DNA from: Pseudomonas koreensis
Lineage (GTDB): Bacteria; Pseudomonadota; Gammaproteobacteria; Pseudomonadales; Pseudomonadaceae
Direction of reading: 5' to 3'
DNA length: 64,000 bases
Assembly (NCBI RefSeq): GCF_024169245.1
Contig: NZ_JALJWP010000001.1
Span: 5,023,501-5,087,500, forward strand
How positions within the stretch are numbered: position 1 is the first letter of the stretch; every line of letters begins with the position of its first letter. Under the pieces are notes generated by a model. The model made no database searches, had not been told where the DNA came from, and saw nothing but the letters and a program-made list of their open reading frames with translations. The translations under genes and the position numbers were made by a program. This document shows, piece by piece, positions 53,324 to 62,406 of this stretch.

Positions 53324-53385
53324 TTGACGCTTACGTAAAGCCGATTGACAGTCGAACTGTGGAAGCTTTACGTTAACGTAAAGCT
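53324..53385 (+). promoter_or_regulatory. LiuR-type operators and promoter of liuABCD
   Basis: A perfect 22-base palindrome at 53364-53385 is centred on TTTACGTTAACGTAAA, and a 14/17 partial copy is at 53324-53340 (TTGACGCTTACGTAAAG). A -35 TTGACA lies at 53345-53350, and the expected -10 position 17 bases on falls inside the palindrome, so the bound regulator would cover the promoter. The partial copy may serve the divergent synthetase gene. Confidence 0.78.
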
Positions 53386-53437
53386 GAACGCCGATTCGTC
53401 GTGCGCTCCACCCGATAAAAAAGCCAAAAGGTGCCCC

Positions 53438-54601
53438 ATGAGCTATCCATCCCTGAACTTCGCCCTCGGTGAAACCATCGATATGCTGCGCGATCAGGTG
53501 CAGTCCTTTGTCGCCGACCAGATCGCCCCGCGTGCCGCGCAGATCGACCACGACAACCTGTTCCCCGCCGACATGTGGCGCAAATTCGGTGATATGGGCC
53601 TGCTCGGCATCACCGTGCCGGAAGAGTACGGCGGCGCGGGCCTGGGTTATCTGGCGCACGTGGTGGCGATGGAAGAAATCAGCCGTGGTTCGGCATCAGT
53701 GGCGCTGTCCTACGGCGCGCATTCCAACCTCTGCGTCAACCAGATCAACCGCAACGGCAATCACGAACAGAAAAGCAAATACCTGCCGAAGCTGATCAGC
53801 GGCGAACACGTCGGCGCCCTAGCGATGAGCGAGCCCAATGCCGGTTCCGACGTGGTCTCTATGAAGCTGCGTGCCGACAAACGCGGCGACCGCTTCGTCC
53901 TTAACGGCAGCAAGACCTGGATCACCAACGGCCCTGACGCCAACACCTACGTGATCTACGCCAAAACCGATCTGGAAAAAGGCCCGCACGGCATTACTGC
54001 GTTCATCGTCGAGCGTGACTGGAAAGGCTTCAGCCGCAGCAACAAGTTCGACAAGCTGGGCATGCGTGGCTCCAATACCTGCGAGTTGTTTTTCGATGAC
54101 GTCGAAGTGCCGGAAGAGAACATTCTCGGTGTGCTCAACGGCGGCGTGAAGGTGCTGATGAGCGGTCTCGATTACGAACGGGTGGTGCTTTCGGGCGGTC
54201 CGACCGGGATCATGCAGTCGTGCATGGATCTGATCGTGCCGTACATCCACGACCGCAAGCAGTTCGGCCAGAGCATCGGCGAATTCCAGCTGATCCAGGG
54301 CAAAGTCGCCGACATGTACACCCAACTCAACGCCAGCCGCGCCTATCTGTACGCGGTGGCCCAGGCCTGCGAGCGCGGCGAGACCACGCGCAAGGATGCT
54401 GCCGGGGTGATCCTCTATACCGCCGAACGCGCCACGCAAATGGCCCTCGACGCGATCCAGATTCTCGGCGGTAACGGCTACATCAACGAATTCCCCGCCG
54501 GGCGCCTGCTGCGCGACGCCAAACTCTACGAAATCGGCGCCGGCACCAGCGAAATCCGCCGCATGCTGATCGGTCGCGAACTGTTCAACGAAACCCGCTA
54601 A
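53438..54601 (+). CDS. liuA: Isovaleryl-CoA dehydrogenase
   Basis: A 387-residue flavoprotein oxidising isovaleryl-CoA to 3-methylcrotonyl-CoA in leucine degradation. Conserved blocks are [69 protein letters not shown] and [42 protein letters not shown]. The start at 53438 gives the length of P. aeruginosa LiuA; the longer frame from 53345 reads through the promoter. It is the first gene of liuABCD. Confidence 0.97.
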   Translation: MSYPSLNFALGETIDMLRDQVQSFVADQIAPRAAQIDHDNLFPADMWRKFGDMGLLGITVPEEYGGAGLGYLAHVVAMEEISRGSASVALSYGAHSNLCVNQINRNGNHEQKSKYLPKLISGEHVGALAMSEPNAGSDVVSMKLRADKRGDRFVLNGSKTWITNGPDANTYVIYAKTDLEKGPHGITAFIVERDWKGFSRSNKFDKLGMRGSNTCELFFDDVEVPEENILGVLNGGVKVLMSGLDYERVVLSGGPTGIMQSCMDLIVPYIHDRKQFGQSIGEFQLIQGKVADMYTQLNASRAYLYAVAQACERGETTRKDAAGVILYTAERATQMALDAIQILGGNGYINEFPAGRLLRDAKLYEIGAGTSEIRRMLIGRELFNETR

Positions 54602-54613
54602 ACGGAGCTGACC

Positions 54614-56221
54614 ATGGCAACCCTGCACACTCAGCTCAACCCGCGTTCAGCGGAGTTCGCCGCCAACAGCGCGGCGATGCTCAAACAGGTCGACGCGCTG
54701 CACACTTTGCTCGCCCAAGTGGCGCAGGGTGGCGGTGCCAAAGCCCAGGAACGCCATACCTCGCGCGGCAAACTGCTGCCACGTGAGCGCATCAACCGCC
54801 TGCTCGATCCGGGCTCGCCGTTTCTCGAAATCAGCCAACTCGCCGCCCATGCCGTGTATGGCGAAGACGTGCCGGCCGCCGGGGTGATCGCCGGAATCGG
54901 TCGCGTCGAAGGTGTGGAATGCATGATCGTCGCCAACGACGCGACGGTAAAAGGTGGCTCGTATTACCCGCTGACCGTGAAAAAACACCTGCGCGCACAG
55001 ACCATCGCCCAGCAGAATCGCCTGCCGTGCATTTATCTCGTGGATTCCGGCGGCGCCAATCTGCCGCGTCAGGACGAGGTATTTCCCGATCGCGAGCACT
55101 TCGGGCGGATCTTTTTCAATCAGGCCAACATGAGCGCCATGGGCATCCCGCAGATCGCCGTGGTCATGGGTTCGTGCACCGCTGGCGGCGCGTATGTGCC
55201 AGCGATGGCGGACGAAGCGATCATGGTGCGCAACCAGGCGACGATTTTTCTCGCCGGCCCACCGCTGGTGAAAGCCGCGACCGGTGAAGTGGTCAGCGCC
55301 GAAGACCTGGGCGGTGCCGATGTGCACTGCAAGACTTCCGGCGTGGCCGACCATTACGCCGAGAACGACGAACACGCCCTCGCTCTCGCCCGCCGCAGCG
55401 TCGCCAACCTCAACTGGCGCAAGCTCGGCGAGGTGCAGCAGCGCACGCCGATTGCGCCGCTGTATGCCAGCGACGAGTTGTACGGTGTGGTCCCGGCCGA
55501 CGCCAAGCAGCCTTTCGATGTGCGCGAGGTGATTGCACGGTTGGTCGACGGCTCGGTGTTCGATGAATTCAAAGCGCTGTTCGGCACCACGCTGGTTTGC
55601 GGTTTCGCTCACTTGCACGGCTACCCGATCGCGATCCTGGCGAATAACGGCATCCTCTTCGCCGAAGCCGCGCAGAAAGGCGCGCACTTCATCGAGCTGG
55701 CCTGCCAGCGCGGCATCCCGCTGCTGTTTCTGCAGAACATCACTGGCTTCATGGTCGGCCAGAAATACGAAGCCGGCGGCATTGCCAAGCACGGCGCGAA
55801 GCTGGTTACCGCAGTGGCCTGCGCCAAGGTGCCGAAATTCACCGTGATCATCGGCGGCAGCTTCGGCGCCGGCAACTACGGCATGTGCGGTCGCGCTTAC
55901 GATCCGCGTTTTTTGTGGATGTGGCCGAACGCGCGGATCGGCGTGATGGGCGCCGAACAGGCCGCCGGTGTGCTGGTGCAGGTCAAGCGCGAACAGGCCG
56001 AACGCAGCGGTCAGGCGTTCACTGCTGAGCAGGAGACCGAGATCAAGCAGCCGATTCTCGACCAGTACGAAGAGCAGGGTCACCCCTACTACTCCAGCGC
56101 GCGGCTGTGGGACGACGGCGTCATCGACCCGGCGCAGACCCGCGATGTACTGGGCCTGGCCTTGTCTGCGTCACTGAACGCGCCAATCGAACCGAGCCGC
56201 TTCGGCGTGTTCCGGATGTGA
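54614..56221 (+). CDS. liuB: Methylcrotonyl-CoA carboxylase, carboxyltransferase subunit
   Basis: A 535-residue carboxyltransferase that moves CO2 from biotin to 3-methylcrotonyl-CoA. It has the two crotonase-like halves of this family, with acyl-CoA-binding [45 protein letters not shown] and, in the second half, [20 protein letters not shown] and [33 protein letters not shown]. It forms a complex with LiuD. It begins 13 bases after liuA. Confidence 0.97.
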   Translation: MATLHTQLNPRSAEFAANSAAMLKQVDALHTLLAQVAQGGGAKAQERHTSRGKLLPRERINRLLDPGSPFLEISQLAAHAVYGEDVPAAGVIAGIGRVEGVECMIVANDATVKGGSYYPLTVKKHLRAQTIAQQNRLPCIYLVDSGGANLPRQDEVFPDREHFGRIFFNQANMSAMGIPQIAVVMGSCTAGGAYVPAMADEAIMVRNQATIFLAGPPLVKAATGEVVSAEDLGGADVHCKTSGVADHYAENDEHALALARRSVANLNWRKLGEVQQRTPIAPLYASDELYGVVPADAKQPFDVREVIARLVDGSVFDEFKALFGTTLVCGFAHLHGYPIAILANNGILFAEAAQKGAHFIELACQRGIPLLFLQNITGFMVGQKYEAGGIAKHGAKLVTAVACAKVPKFTVIIGGSFGAGNYGMCGRAYDPRFLWMWPNARIGVMGAEQAAGVLVQVKREQAERSGQAFTAEQETEIKQPILDQYEEQGHPYYSSARLWDDGVIDPAQTRDVLGLALSASLNAPIEPSRFGVFRM

Positions 56222-56234
56222 TGGGGAGAACCTG

Positions 56235-57047
56235 ATGAGCGACTTCAATACCCTCGAACTGCAAACCGACCCGCGCGGCTTCGCGACGCTGTGGCTCAAC
56301 CGCGCCGAGAAAAACAACGCCTTCAACGCCGAGATGATCCGCGAACTGATCCTTGCCCTCGACAAGGTCGCCAGCGATTCGAGCCTGCGTTTTCTGCTGC
56401 TGCGCGGGCGCGGTAAGCACTTCAGTGCCGGCGCCGACCTGGCGTGGATGCAGCAATCGGCCGAGCTTGATTACCACACCAACCTCGACGACGCCCGCGA
56501 ACTGGCCGAGCTGATGTACAACCTCGCCAAGCTGAAAATCCCCACCCTCGCCGTGGTCCAGGGCGCTGCGTTCGGTGGCGCGCTGGGCTTGATCAGTTGC
56601 TGTGACATGGCGATCGGCACCGATGACGCGCAGTTCTGCCTGTCGGAAGTGCGCATCGGCCTGGCGCCCGCCGTGATCAGCCCCTTCGTGGTGCAGGCGA
56701 TCGGTGAACGAGCGGCACGGCGTTACGCGCTTACGGCCGAGCGCTTCGGCGGACAGCGGGCGCGGGAAATCGGCTTGCTCGCTGAAAGCTATCCCGCCGC
56801 TGAACTGGAGCAACAGGTCGAACAGTGGACCGACAACCTGTTGCTCAACAGCCCCGCTGCCATGCGTGCCAGCAAGGACTTGCTGCGCGAAGTCGGCAAC
56901 GGTGCACTGACCCCAGCCCTGCGTCGTTATACCGAAAATGCCATCGCGCGAATTCGCGTCAGCTCTGAGGGCCAGGAAGGCTTGCGCGCCTTCCTGCAAA
57001 AACGCCCGCCGAACTGGCAAGCCGCATCCACCAAGGAGTCGCGTTGA
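56235..57047 (+). CDS. liuC: Methylglutaconyl-CoA hydratase
   Basis: A 270-residue crotonase-family hydratase converting 3-methylglutaconyl-CoA to HMG-CoA. It shows the oxyanion-hole segments GKHFSAGADLAWM and VQGAAFGGALGLISCCDMAIG and the catalytic region FCLSEVRIGLAPAVISPFV. It lies between the two subunits of the carboxylase, as in other pseudomonads, and its TGA overlaps the liuD ATG. Confidence 0.96.
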   Translation: MSDFNTLELQTDPRGFATLWLNRAEKNNAFNAEMIRELILALDKVASDSSLRFLLLRGRGKHFSAGADLAWMQQSAELDYHTNLDDARELAELMYNLAKLKIPTLAVVQGAAFGGALGLISCCDMAIGTDDAQFCLSEVRIGLAPAVISPFVVQAIGERAARRYALTAERFGGQRAREIGLLAESYPAAELEQQVEQWTDNLLLNSPAAMRASKDLLREVGNGALTPALRRYTENAIARIRVSSEGQEGLRAFLQKRPPNWQAASTKESR

Positions 57048-58996
57048 TGAGCGCACCTGTGATTACCACCCTGTTGGTGGCCAACCGCGGCGAAATCGCC
57101 TGCCGGGTCATGCGCACCGCCAAGGCCCTGGGGCTGACCACCGTCGCCGTGCACAGCGCCACCGACAGAGATGCGCGGCACAGCCGAGAAGCCGATATCC
57201 GCGTTGACCTGGGCGGCAGCAAGGCCGCTGAGAGTTATCTGCAAATCGATAAATTGATCGCTGCTGCCAAGGCCAGCGGTGCCCAGGCGATTCATCCCGG
57301 GTATGGTTTCCTCTCGGAGAACGCCGGGTTCGCCCGCGCTATCGAAGCCGCCGGACTGATCTTCCTCGGCCCGCCCGCCTCGGCCATCGACGCGATGGGC
57401 AGCAAATCTGCCGCCAAAGCGCTGATGGAAAAGGCCGGTGTGCCGTTGGTGCCGGGCTATCACGGCGAAGCGCAGGATCTGGATACCTTCCGCGAAGCCT
57501 GCGAACGCATCGGTTATCCGGTGCTGCTCAAGGCCACTGCGGGTGGTGGCGGCAAAGGCATGAAAGTGGTCGAGGATGTCAGCCAACTCGCTGAAGCCCT
57601 CGCCTCGGCGCAGCGCGAAGCGCAATCGTCGTTTGGCGATTCGAGGATGCTGGTGGAGAAGTATCTGCTCAAGCCACGTCATGTGGAGATTCAGGTGTTC
57701 GCCGATCAGCACGGCAACTGCCTTTACCTCAACGAGCGCGATTGTTCGATCCAGCGTCGCCATCAGAAAGTCGTCGAAGAAGCACCAGCGCCGGGCCTGA
57801 CGCCCGAATTGCGCCGGGCGATGGGCGAAGCCGCCGTACGTTCGGCGCAGGCGATCGGTTATGTCGGCGCCGGCACCGTGGAATTTTTGCTCGACGCGCG
57901 CGGCGAGTTTTTCTTCATGGAAATGAACACGCGGCTGCAGGTCGAGCACCCGGTGACCGAAGCGATAACCGGGCTCGATCTGGTCGCCTGGCAGATTCGC
58001 GTCGCCCGTGGTGAAGCGCTGCCGATGACCCAGGCGCAGGTGCCGCTCAACGGTCATGCGATTGAAGTGCGCTTGTATGCCGAAGATCCGGCGAATGATT
58101 TTCTGCCGGCCACCGGGCGTCTGGACTTGTACCGCGAATCGGCGCAGGAACCGGGGCGACGGGTGGACAGCGGCGTTGAGGAAGGCGACGAGATTTCGCC
58201 GTTCTACGACCCGATGCTCGGCAAACTGATTGCCTGGGGGGAAGACCGCGAGCAGGCGCGCTTGCGTCTGTTGAGCATGCTCGATGAGTTTGCGATCGGC
58301 GGTCTGAAGACCAACATCAATTTCCTGCGCCGGATCATCGCGCATCCGGCGTTTGCCGCGGCACAGCTGGATACCGGGTTTATCCCGCGCTATCAGGAGC
58401 AATTGCTGCCAGCGCCGGGCACGTTGAGCGATGAGTTCTGGGAGGTGGCGGCGCAGGCGTTTGCGCAGAGTCTGCCAACCCGTGCGCGGGCAGATGACCC
58501 CGCTTCGCCTTGGTCTTGCGGCAGTGGTCTGCGAGCAGGTTTGCCGGCGCAAATCACTGTGCATTTGAGTTGCGAGGGACAGGATCGCGCGCTGACCCTG
58601 GGAGCTGCGGCCCACGCCAAACTGTTGGGCGAAGCGCTGGTGGTCGAGCATGAAGGCGTGCGCCGCACGTTGCGGGCGATTCGTCAGGGTGGTTCGTTGT
58701 ATCTGCAATGGGACGGCGAATTGCGGCGCATCGAGGCGTTCGATCCAGTCAGTGCCGTCGAAGCCAGCCATAGCCATCAGGGCGGCCTGACCGCGCCAAT
58801 GAACGGCAGCATCGTGCGCGTGCTGGTCGAAGCCGGGCAAGCGGTTGAGGCCGGGGCGCAACTGGTAGTGCTCGAAGCCATGAAAATGGAACACAGCATC
58901 CGCGCGCCACAGGCCGGTGTGATCAAAGCGCTGTATTGCCAGGAGGGCGATATGGTCAGCGAAGGCAGCGCTTTGGTTGAACTGGAAGAAGGGTGA
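57047..58996 (+). CDS. liuD: Methylcrotonyl-CoA carboxylase, biotin-containing subunit
   Basis: A 649-residue protein with biotin carboxylase (residues ~5-450) and C-terminal biotin carrier domain. ATP-grasp features include KATAGGGGKGMKVV and EMNTRLQVEHPVTE. The biotin attachment site is EAMKMEH with Lys613. It carboxylates its biotin with ATP and bicarbonate and passes it to LiuB. The ATG at 57047 follows AAGGAG by eight bases and overlaps the liuC stop; a TTG at 57044 is in frame but less likely. No liuE follows: the next gene is convergent and unrelated. Confidence 0.97.
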   Translation: MSAPVITTLLVANRGEIACRVMRTAKALGLTTVAVHSATDRDARHSREADIRVDLGGSKAAESYLQIDKLIAAAKASGAQAIHPGYGFLSENAGFARAIEAAGLIFLGPPASAIDAMGSKSAAKALMEKAGVPLVPGYHGEAQDLDTFREACERIGYPVLLKATAGGGGKGMKVVEDVSQLAEALASAQREAQSSFGDSRMLVEKYLLKPRHVEIQVFADQHGNCLYLNERDCSIQRRHQKVVEEAPAPGLTPELRRAMGEAAVRSAQAIGYVGAGTVEFLLDARGEFFFMEMNTRLQVEHPVTEAITGLDLVAWQIRVARGEALPMTQAQVPLNGHAIEVRLYAEDPANDFLPATGRLDLYRESAQEPGRRVDSGVEEGDEISPFYDPMLGKLIAWGEDREQARLRLLSMLDEFAIGGLKTNINFLRRIIAHPAFAAAQLDTGFIPRYQEQLLPAPGTLSDEFWEVAAQAFAQSLPTRARADDPASPWSCGSGLRAGLPAQITVHLSCEGQDRALTLGAAAHAKLLGEALVVEHEGVRRTLRAIRQGGSLYLQWDGELRRIEAFDPVSAVEASHSHQGGLTAPMNGSIVRVLVEAGQAVEAGAQLVVLEAMKMEHSIRAPQAGVIKALYCQEGDMVSEGSALVELEEG

Positions 58997-59040
58997 AATG
59001 AAAGAGGATCGATCCTGGCCTTGAGCGAGGATCGATCCGC

Positions 59041-59700
59041 TCAGTAACGCGCCGTTGCCTGAACCACCACGCCGATAATCCGGCATTCATCGGTGAGCAG
59101 GGTTTTCGGCCAGGTCGGATTGAGCGGCACCAGGTAACGCTGGCCGGCCTGCTCGTCGAGTTTGCGGAAAATTGCTTCTTCGCTGTCCGGCCACTGGGCG
59201 ATCACCAGTTTGCCGGGCACCGCTTCCAACTCCGGATCGACCAGAATCAGCATGCCTTCGGCAATGCTCTGGCCGCTCGGCGCGGTCATCGAATCCCCCG
59301 TCACCGTCAGCCAGAACGCCGCACCGCCGCGAGCGTGGTAATCAGTGAGTTCGAAGCGCTGCTTCGCCGATGCGCCGGCGTAGTTAGCTGCAGCGTCGCG
59401 CACCTCGCACGGCGCTCGCCAGTCGCAGACCGGGTAACGGAAGTACGGGTTGTACTTCTGCGCCAGCGGCATCTCGTCATCCGCCGTGGGCTGCGGCTCG
59501 CGGATGACCAGGACGACTTCGAGGAAATCCATTCCCAGCGCCTTGAGCACGCGATTCATTTCGCTGACACCGGGTTCGCGACGCTTGTTCAGCCAATGAC
59601 CGATCCCGCCCTGGGACATGCCGACGCGCTCTCCGAGCTCTGTTTGAGTGATTTTGAGTTCACTCATCTTGGCCTTGACCAACTCAATCCATTTATCCAT
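59041..59700 (-). CDS. LexA-like repressor with S24 peptidase domain
   Basis: A 219-residue XRE/S24 regulator of the phage-repressor or PrtR type. The N-terminal helix-turn-helix reads KITQTELGERVGMSQGGIGHWLNKRREPG. The C-terminal self-cleavage domain has the nucleophile Ser137 in TGDSM, and an Ala-Gly pair lies in NYAGAS. The usual catalytic Lys position appears to hold Arg179, with Lys180 next to it. The start is the ATG at 59700 (MDKWIELVK). No phage or pyocin genes are nearby. A TTGTA...TACAA dyad at 59744-59775 may be its operator. Confidence 0.88.
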   Translation of the reverse strand: MDKWIELVKAKMSELKITQTELGERVGMSQGGIGHWLNKRREPGVSEMNRVLKALGMDFLEVVLVIREPQPTADDEMPLAQKYNPYFRYPVCDWRAPCEVRDAAANYAGASAKQRFELTDYHARGGAAFWLTVTGDSMTAPSGQSIAEGMLILVDPELEAVPGKLVIAQWPDSEEAIFRKLDEQAGQRYLVPLNPTWPKTLLTDECRIIGVVVQATARY

Positions 59701-59827
59701 GTGCCGCACCTTACGCGGACGTCTTCGACCGGCAAAACACATATTGTAGTATTTAAATTCTCGTCACAAATACAAGCGGTACTATCCTATGGAAACGGAC
59801 TTTCAATTGAACATGGAGTGCCCTTTC

Positions 59828-60229
59828 ATGATGAACATCAGCAGCAAAGACTTGCCCGACCTGCAAATCGATACCAGCTTCTCCTCGCCTCAGGGCAATG
59901 CCGCCGCACAGCGCGCGCTTGACTATTACTTGAAACCGGCTGTTTCAGAACCCGAGACGGACGAACGCTTCTTCAATGTCAAAGGCCATCTCAGCGGCGA
60001 GGAAGCGCTGGTACATGCTTCGGATCTATTGCGATGTGCAGCCGCCACGGCATTCAAGGCAGCAGAAAACCTGCAAGGCACGAATCGGGACCTGGCTTTC
60101 TCGGTGGTGCACATGGTGGATATGGCGCGGGCGATGGTCGACCATTCGATCGATAACGACGAAGTCACGGCGAACAAGGTTCGGGCGGACAGGAAAGAAT
60201 TTTCCCATCGCGCAGATAAAAACATTTGA
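59828..60229 (+). CDS. Small conserved protein, DUF6124/DUF3077-like
   Basis: A 133-residue cytoplasmic protein with no signal or membrane segment. The middle (HASDLLRCAAATAFKAAENLQGTNRDLAFSVVHMVDMARAMVDHSID) is helical and resembles the DUF6124/DUF3077 proteins common in pseudomonads, whose function is unknown. ATG codons at 59789, 59813, 59828 and 59831 are possible; 59828 follows GGAG by nine bases and is preferred. It ends just before the prrF promoter. Confidence 0.7.
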   Translation: MMNISSKDLPDLQIDTSFSSPQGNAAAQRALDYYLKPAVSEPETDERFFNVKGHLSGEEALVHASDLLRCAAATAFKAAENLQGTNRDLAFSVVHMVDMARAMVDHSIDNDEVTANKVRADRKEFSHRADKNI

Positions 60230-60256
60230 CTTGCAAATGATAATGATTATTATTGC
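60226..60256 (+). promoter_or_regulatory. Fur-regulated promoter of prrF
   Basis: A -35 TTGACT (60226-60231) and a -10 TATTAT (60248-60253) are spaced 16 bases. A Fur box starting GATAATGAT at 60239 matches the 19-base consensus at about 14 positions and covers the -10 region, so iron-loaded Fur would block transcription. Confidence 0.82.
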
Positions 60257-60258
60257 AA

Positions 60259-60371
60259 GCAGCTGGTCGCGAGATCAGTCGATGGACCAGAGACCTTAGG
60301 TCGGTCTTCTGGACTATCTCCTCATCAGGCTAATCACGGTTTTTGACCCGGCTTTTTGCCGGGTCTTTTTT
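60259..60371 (+). ncRNA. prrF: PrrF-like iron-responsive small RNA
   Basis: An RNA of about 110 nt, predicted from the Fur-controlled promoter to an intrinsic terminator. The 5' hairpin CTGGTCGCGAGATCAG is the core I recall for Pseudomonas PrrF RNAs, used in pairing with sodB-type targets. A second hairpin built on GACCAGAGACC follows, then a single-stranded CTCATCAGGCTAATCA tract and the terminator. PrrF represses iron-containing proteins when iron is short. The 5' end is estimated from the -10. Confidence 0.85.
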
Positions 60372-60372
60372 T
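60345..60372 (+). terminator. Terminator of prrF
   Basis: GACCCGGC-TTTTT-GCCGGGTC is an eight-pair perfect stem followed by seven T. The remaining 277 bases up to the next gene show no further feature I can support beyond the space needed for its promoter. Confidence 0.92.
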
Positions 60373-60649
60373 GCCCGTTTTTCGGGCTTGTGTCTTCAGG
60401 CTAATGAAGTCTTTGGGTGCTGCAAATTCGATGGCGCGGATAATATCAAATGAATATCGATTGGCAACCCGAGCCCAGCCACAATGGCCGAAACTAATGG
60501 CAATCAGCACTTGAGAATCAATCGCACAGGCCCTAAGCTGCTGCCGCGTCACGGAGGACGCCCCCCGCTCGCGATCCGCAATTCCCCTCGGTTTCACCCC
60601 AGCCTGCGTGTAAAGTACCGGTCATAAAAATCCTGCTCAGGAAGCGACT

Positions 60650-61801
60650 ATGACCGTGGCCAAATCTTCGTTCGACATCAGCGCCAGTTTCGACAGCGGC
60701 AATATCCAAGTCATCGACATCAGCAACCCGCTCAATCCGGTTCTGGCCATCCGCCCGGACACTCGCAGCGCCCATTTTCAGTGGTTTCACTTCAAGGCCA
60801 GCGGCCTGCATGTTCATCAGGAGCACTGGTTTCGCCTGGTCAACGCCAGCCAATCCTCCTATAACAAAGCCTGGACCGGCTATCAGGCAGTCGCTTCCTA
60901 CGACCACGTCAACTGGTTCCGCATCCCCACCAGCTTCGAAGGCGACAGCCTGCGTTTCTGCCTCGAAGCCGAACAGACCCACGCCTGGTTCGCTTATTTC
61001 GAACCCTACAGCCGCGGCCGTCACGACTGGCTGATCGAGCAGGCGCTGAGCAAGGCTGGCACCGAATTGCTGGCAACCGGCAAAAGTGTCGAGGGCCGCG
61101 ACATTCAGTTGTTGCGCAAAGGCAGCGGCGCCGAAGGCCAACGCAAGATCTGGATCATCGCCCAGCAGCATCCGGGCGAGCACATGGCCGAATGGTTCAT
61201 GGAAGGTGTGATCGAACGCCTGGAACGACAGGACGATCCGGTACTGAACAAACTGCTGGCCAGCGCCGACCTGTATCTGGTGCCGAACATGAATCCGGAC
61301 GGCGCCTTCCACGGCCATCTGCGCACCAACGCCATGGGCCAGGACCTGAATCGAGCCTGGCAGAACGCCAGTCAGGACATCAGCCCGGAAGTGCTTTTCG
61401 TCCAGCTGCAGATGGAAAAGTATGGCGTCGATGCGTTTATCGACGTACACGGCGACGAGGAAATCCCCCACGTCTTCACCGCCGGTTGTGAAGGCAACCC
61501 TGGCTTCACACCGCGCATCGAAAAGCTTGAAGAGCATTTCCGCAGCCATCTGAAGCACACCACCAAAGACTTCCAGACCACCTACGGCTATACCCGCGAC
61601 GAACCGGGTCAGGCCAACATGACCCTGGCCTGCAACAGCGTCGGGCAGACATACGACTGCCTGTCGCTGACCCTGGAGATGCCGTTCAAGGACCATGACG
61701 ACCACCCGGACAAGACCACCGGCTGGTCGGGCAAGCGTTCGAAGCAATTGGGTAAAGACGTGCTGACCACGCTCGCCGACATGGTCGACACCCTGCGCTG
61801 A
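60650..61801 (+). CDS. M14-family zinc carboxypeptidase, cytosolic type
   Basis: A 383-residue metallopeptidase with an N-terminal beta domain of about 130 residues, typical of the cytosolic carboxypeptidase (M14D-like) group. Zinc ligands are His174 and Glu177 in QQHPGEHMAEW and His267 in DVHGDEE; the general base is Glu343 in LTLEMPF. The substrate-carboxylate Asn-Arg pair fits DLNRAW. There is no signal peptide. Eukaryotic relatives remove glutamates from tubulin; the bacterial substrate is not known. Confidence 0.92.
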   Translation: MTVAKSSFDISASFDSGNIQVIDISNPLNPVLAIRPDTRSAHFQWFHFKASGLHVHQEHWFRLVNASQSSYNKAWTGYQAVASYDHVNWFRIPTSFEGDSLRFCLEAEQTHAWFAYFEPYSRGRHDWLIEQALSKAGTELLATGKSVEGRDIQLLRKGSGAEGQRKIWIIAQQHPGEHMAEWFMEGVIERLERQDDPVLNKLLASADLYLVPNMNPDGAFHGHLRTNAMGQDLNRAWQNASQDISPEVLFVQLQMEKYGVDAFIDVHGDEEIPHVFTAGCEGNPGFTPRIEKLEEHFRSHLKHTTKDFQTTYGYTRDEPGQANMTLACNSVGQTYDCLSLTLEMPFKDHDDHPDKTTGWSGKRSKQLGKDVLTTLADMVDTLR

Positions 61802-61820
61802 TCCCCTCGCCCGCACCAAC

Positions 61821-61850
61821 AAAAGATCGCAGCCGGCCTGCGATCTTTTG
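61821..61850. terminator. Bidirectional terminator between the M14 peptidase and cytochrome genes
   Basis: AAAAGATCGCAG and CTGCGATCTTTT form a 12-pair perfect stem around a six-base loop, with A and T runs at each side. It lies between two convergent genes and can serve both. Confidence 0.88.
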
Positions 61851-61860
61851 CTTTGACGAC

Positions 61861-62406
61861 TCAGCCGCGATCGCGCCCACGCAACATGCTGTCGAGCACT
61901 TCGTCACGACGCACCCAGCCATGAAACAGCGCGGCCGCCAAGTGCAGCAGCACCGTCAGAAACAGCAGATACGCCAGATAGCCATGCGCCTTGCGCAACA
62001 GCGCAAACAGTTGCGCATCCGCCGGCACGATCGACGGCAGATGCAGCGACGCCGTGAGCATCACCGGTTCGCCCGAGGCACTGATCATCGCCCAGCCGAG
62101 CAGCGGCAATACCAGCATCAACGCATACAACAAAACGTGGGATGCCTTGGCTGCCAGCACCTGCCAGCCCGGCAGATCATCCGGCAACGGTGGCTGACGC
62201 GTGCTGAAGCGCACCAGCACGCGCACGATCACCAGCGCCAGAATCGCGATGCCCAGCGGCTTGTGCAGATGAATCAGCCATTCATGGCGAGACGACACCG
62301 AAGTGACCATGCCCGCGCCGATAAACAGCATGGCGATGATCATCAGCGCCATCAGCCAGTGCAGCAGGCGCGCCAGCAAAACGAAATGCGTCGGGTGCGT
62401 GCTCAT
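61861..62406 (-). CDS. Cytochrome b561
   Basis: A 181-residue inner-membrane protein with four helices and paired histidines for two b hemes (HWLMALMII near the N-terminus, HKPLGI, HVLLYALM, HGYLAYLLFLTVLLHLAAALFHGWV). It likely passes electrons from the quinone pool to the periplasmic peroxidase encoded upstream. Its start overlaps the peroxidase stop by four bases. Confidence 0.93.
   Translation of the reverse strand: MSTHPTHFVLLARLLHWLMALMIIAMLFIGAGMVTSVSSRHEWLIHLHKPLGIAILALVIVRVLVRFSTRQPPLPDDLPGWQVLAAKASHVLLYALMLVLPLLGWAMISASGEPVMLTASLHLPSIVPADAQLFALLRKAHGYLAYLLFLTVLLHLAAALFHGWVRRDEVLDSMLRGRDRG

Noticed and set aside
59003..59041. Possible terminator after liuD built on two GGATCGATCC boxes
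   Set aside because: Each box is self-complementary and the pair can form a stem, but no T run follows on either strand, so termination cannot be claimed.
60334..60597. Minus-strand frame of 87 codons
   Set aside because: It overlaps the prrF RNA and its terminator and ends in a K/P/G-rich stretch read from the terminator stem. No homology is seen.
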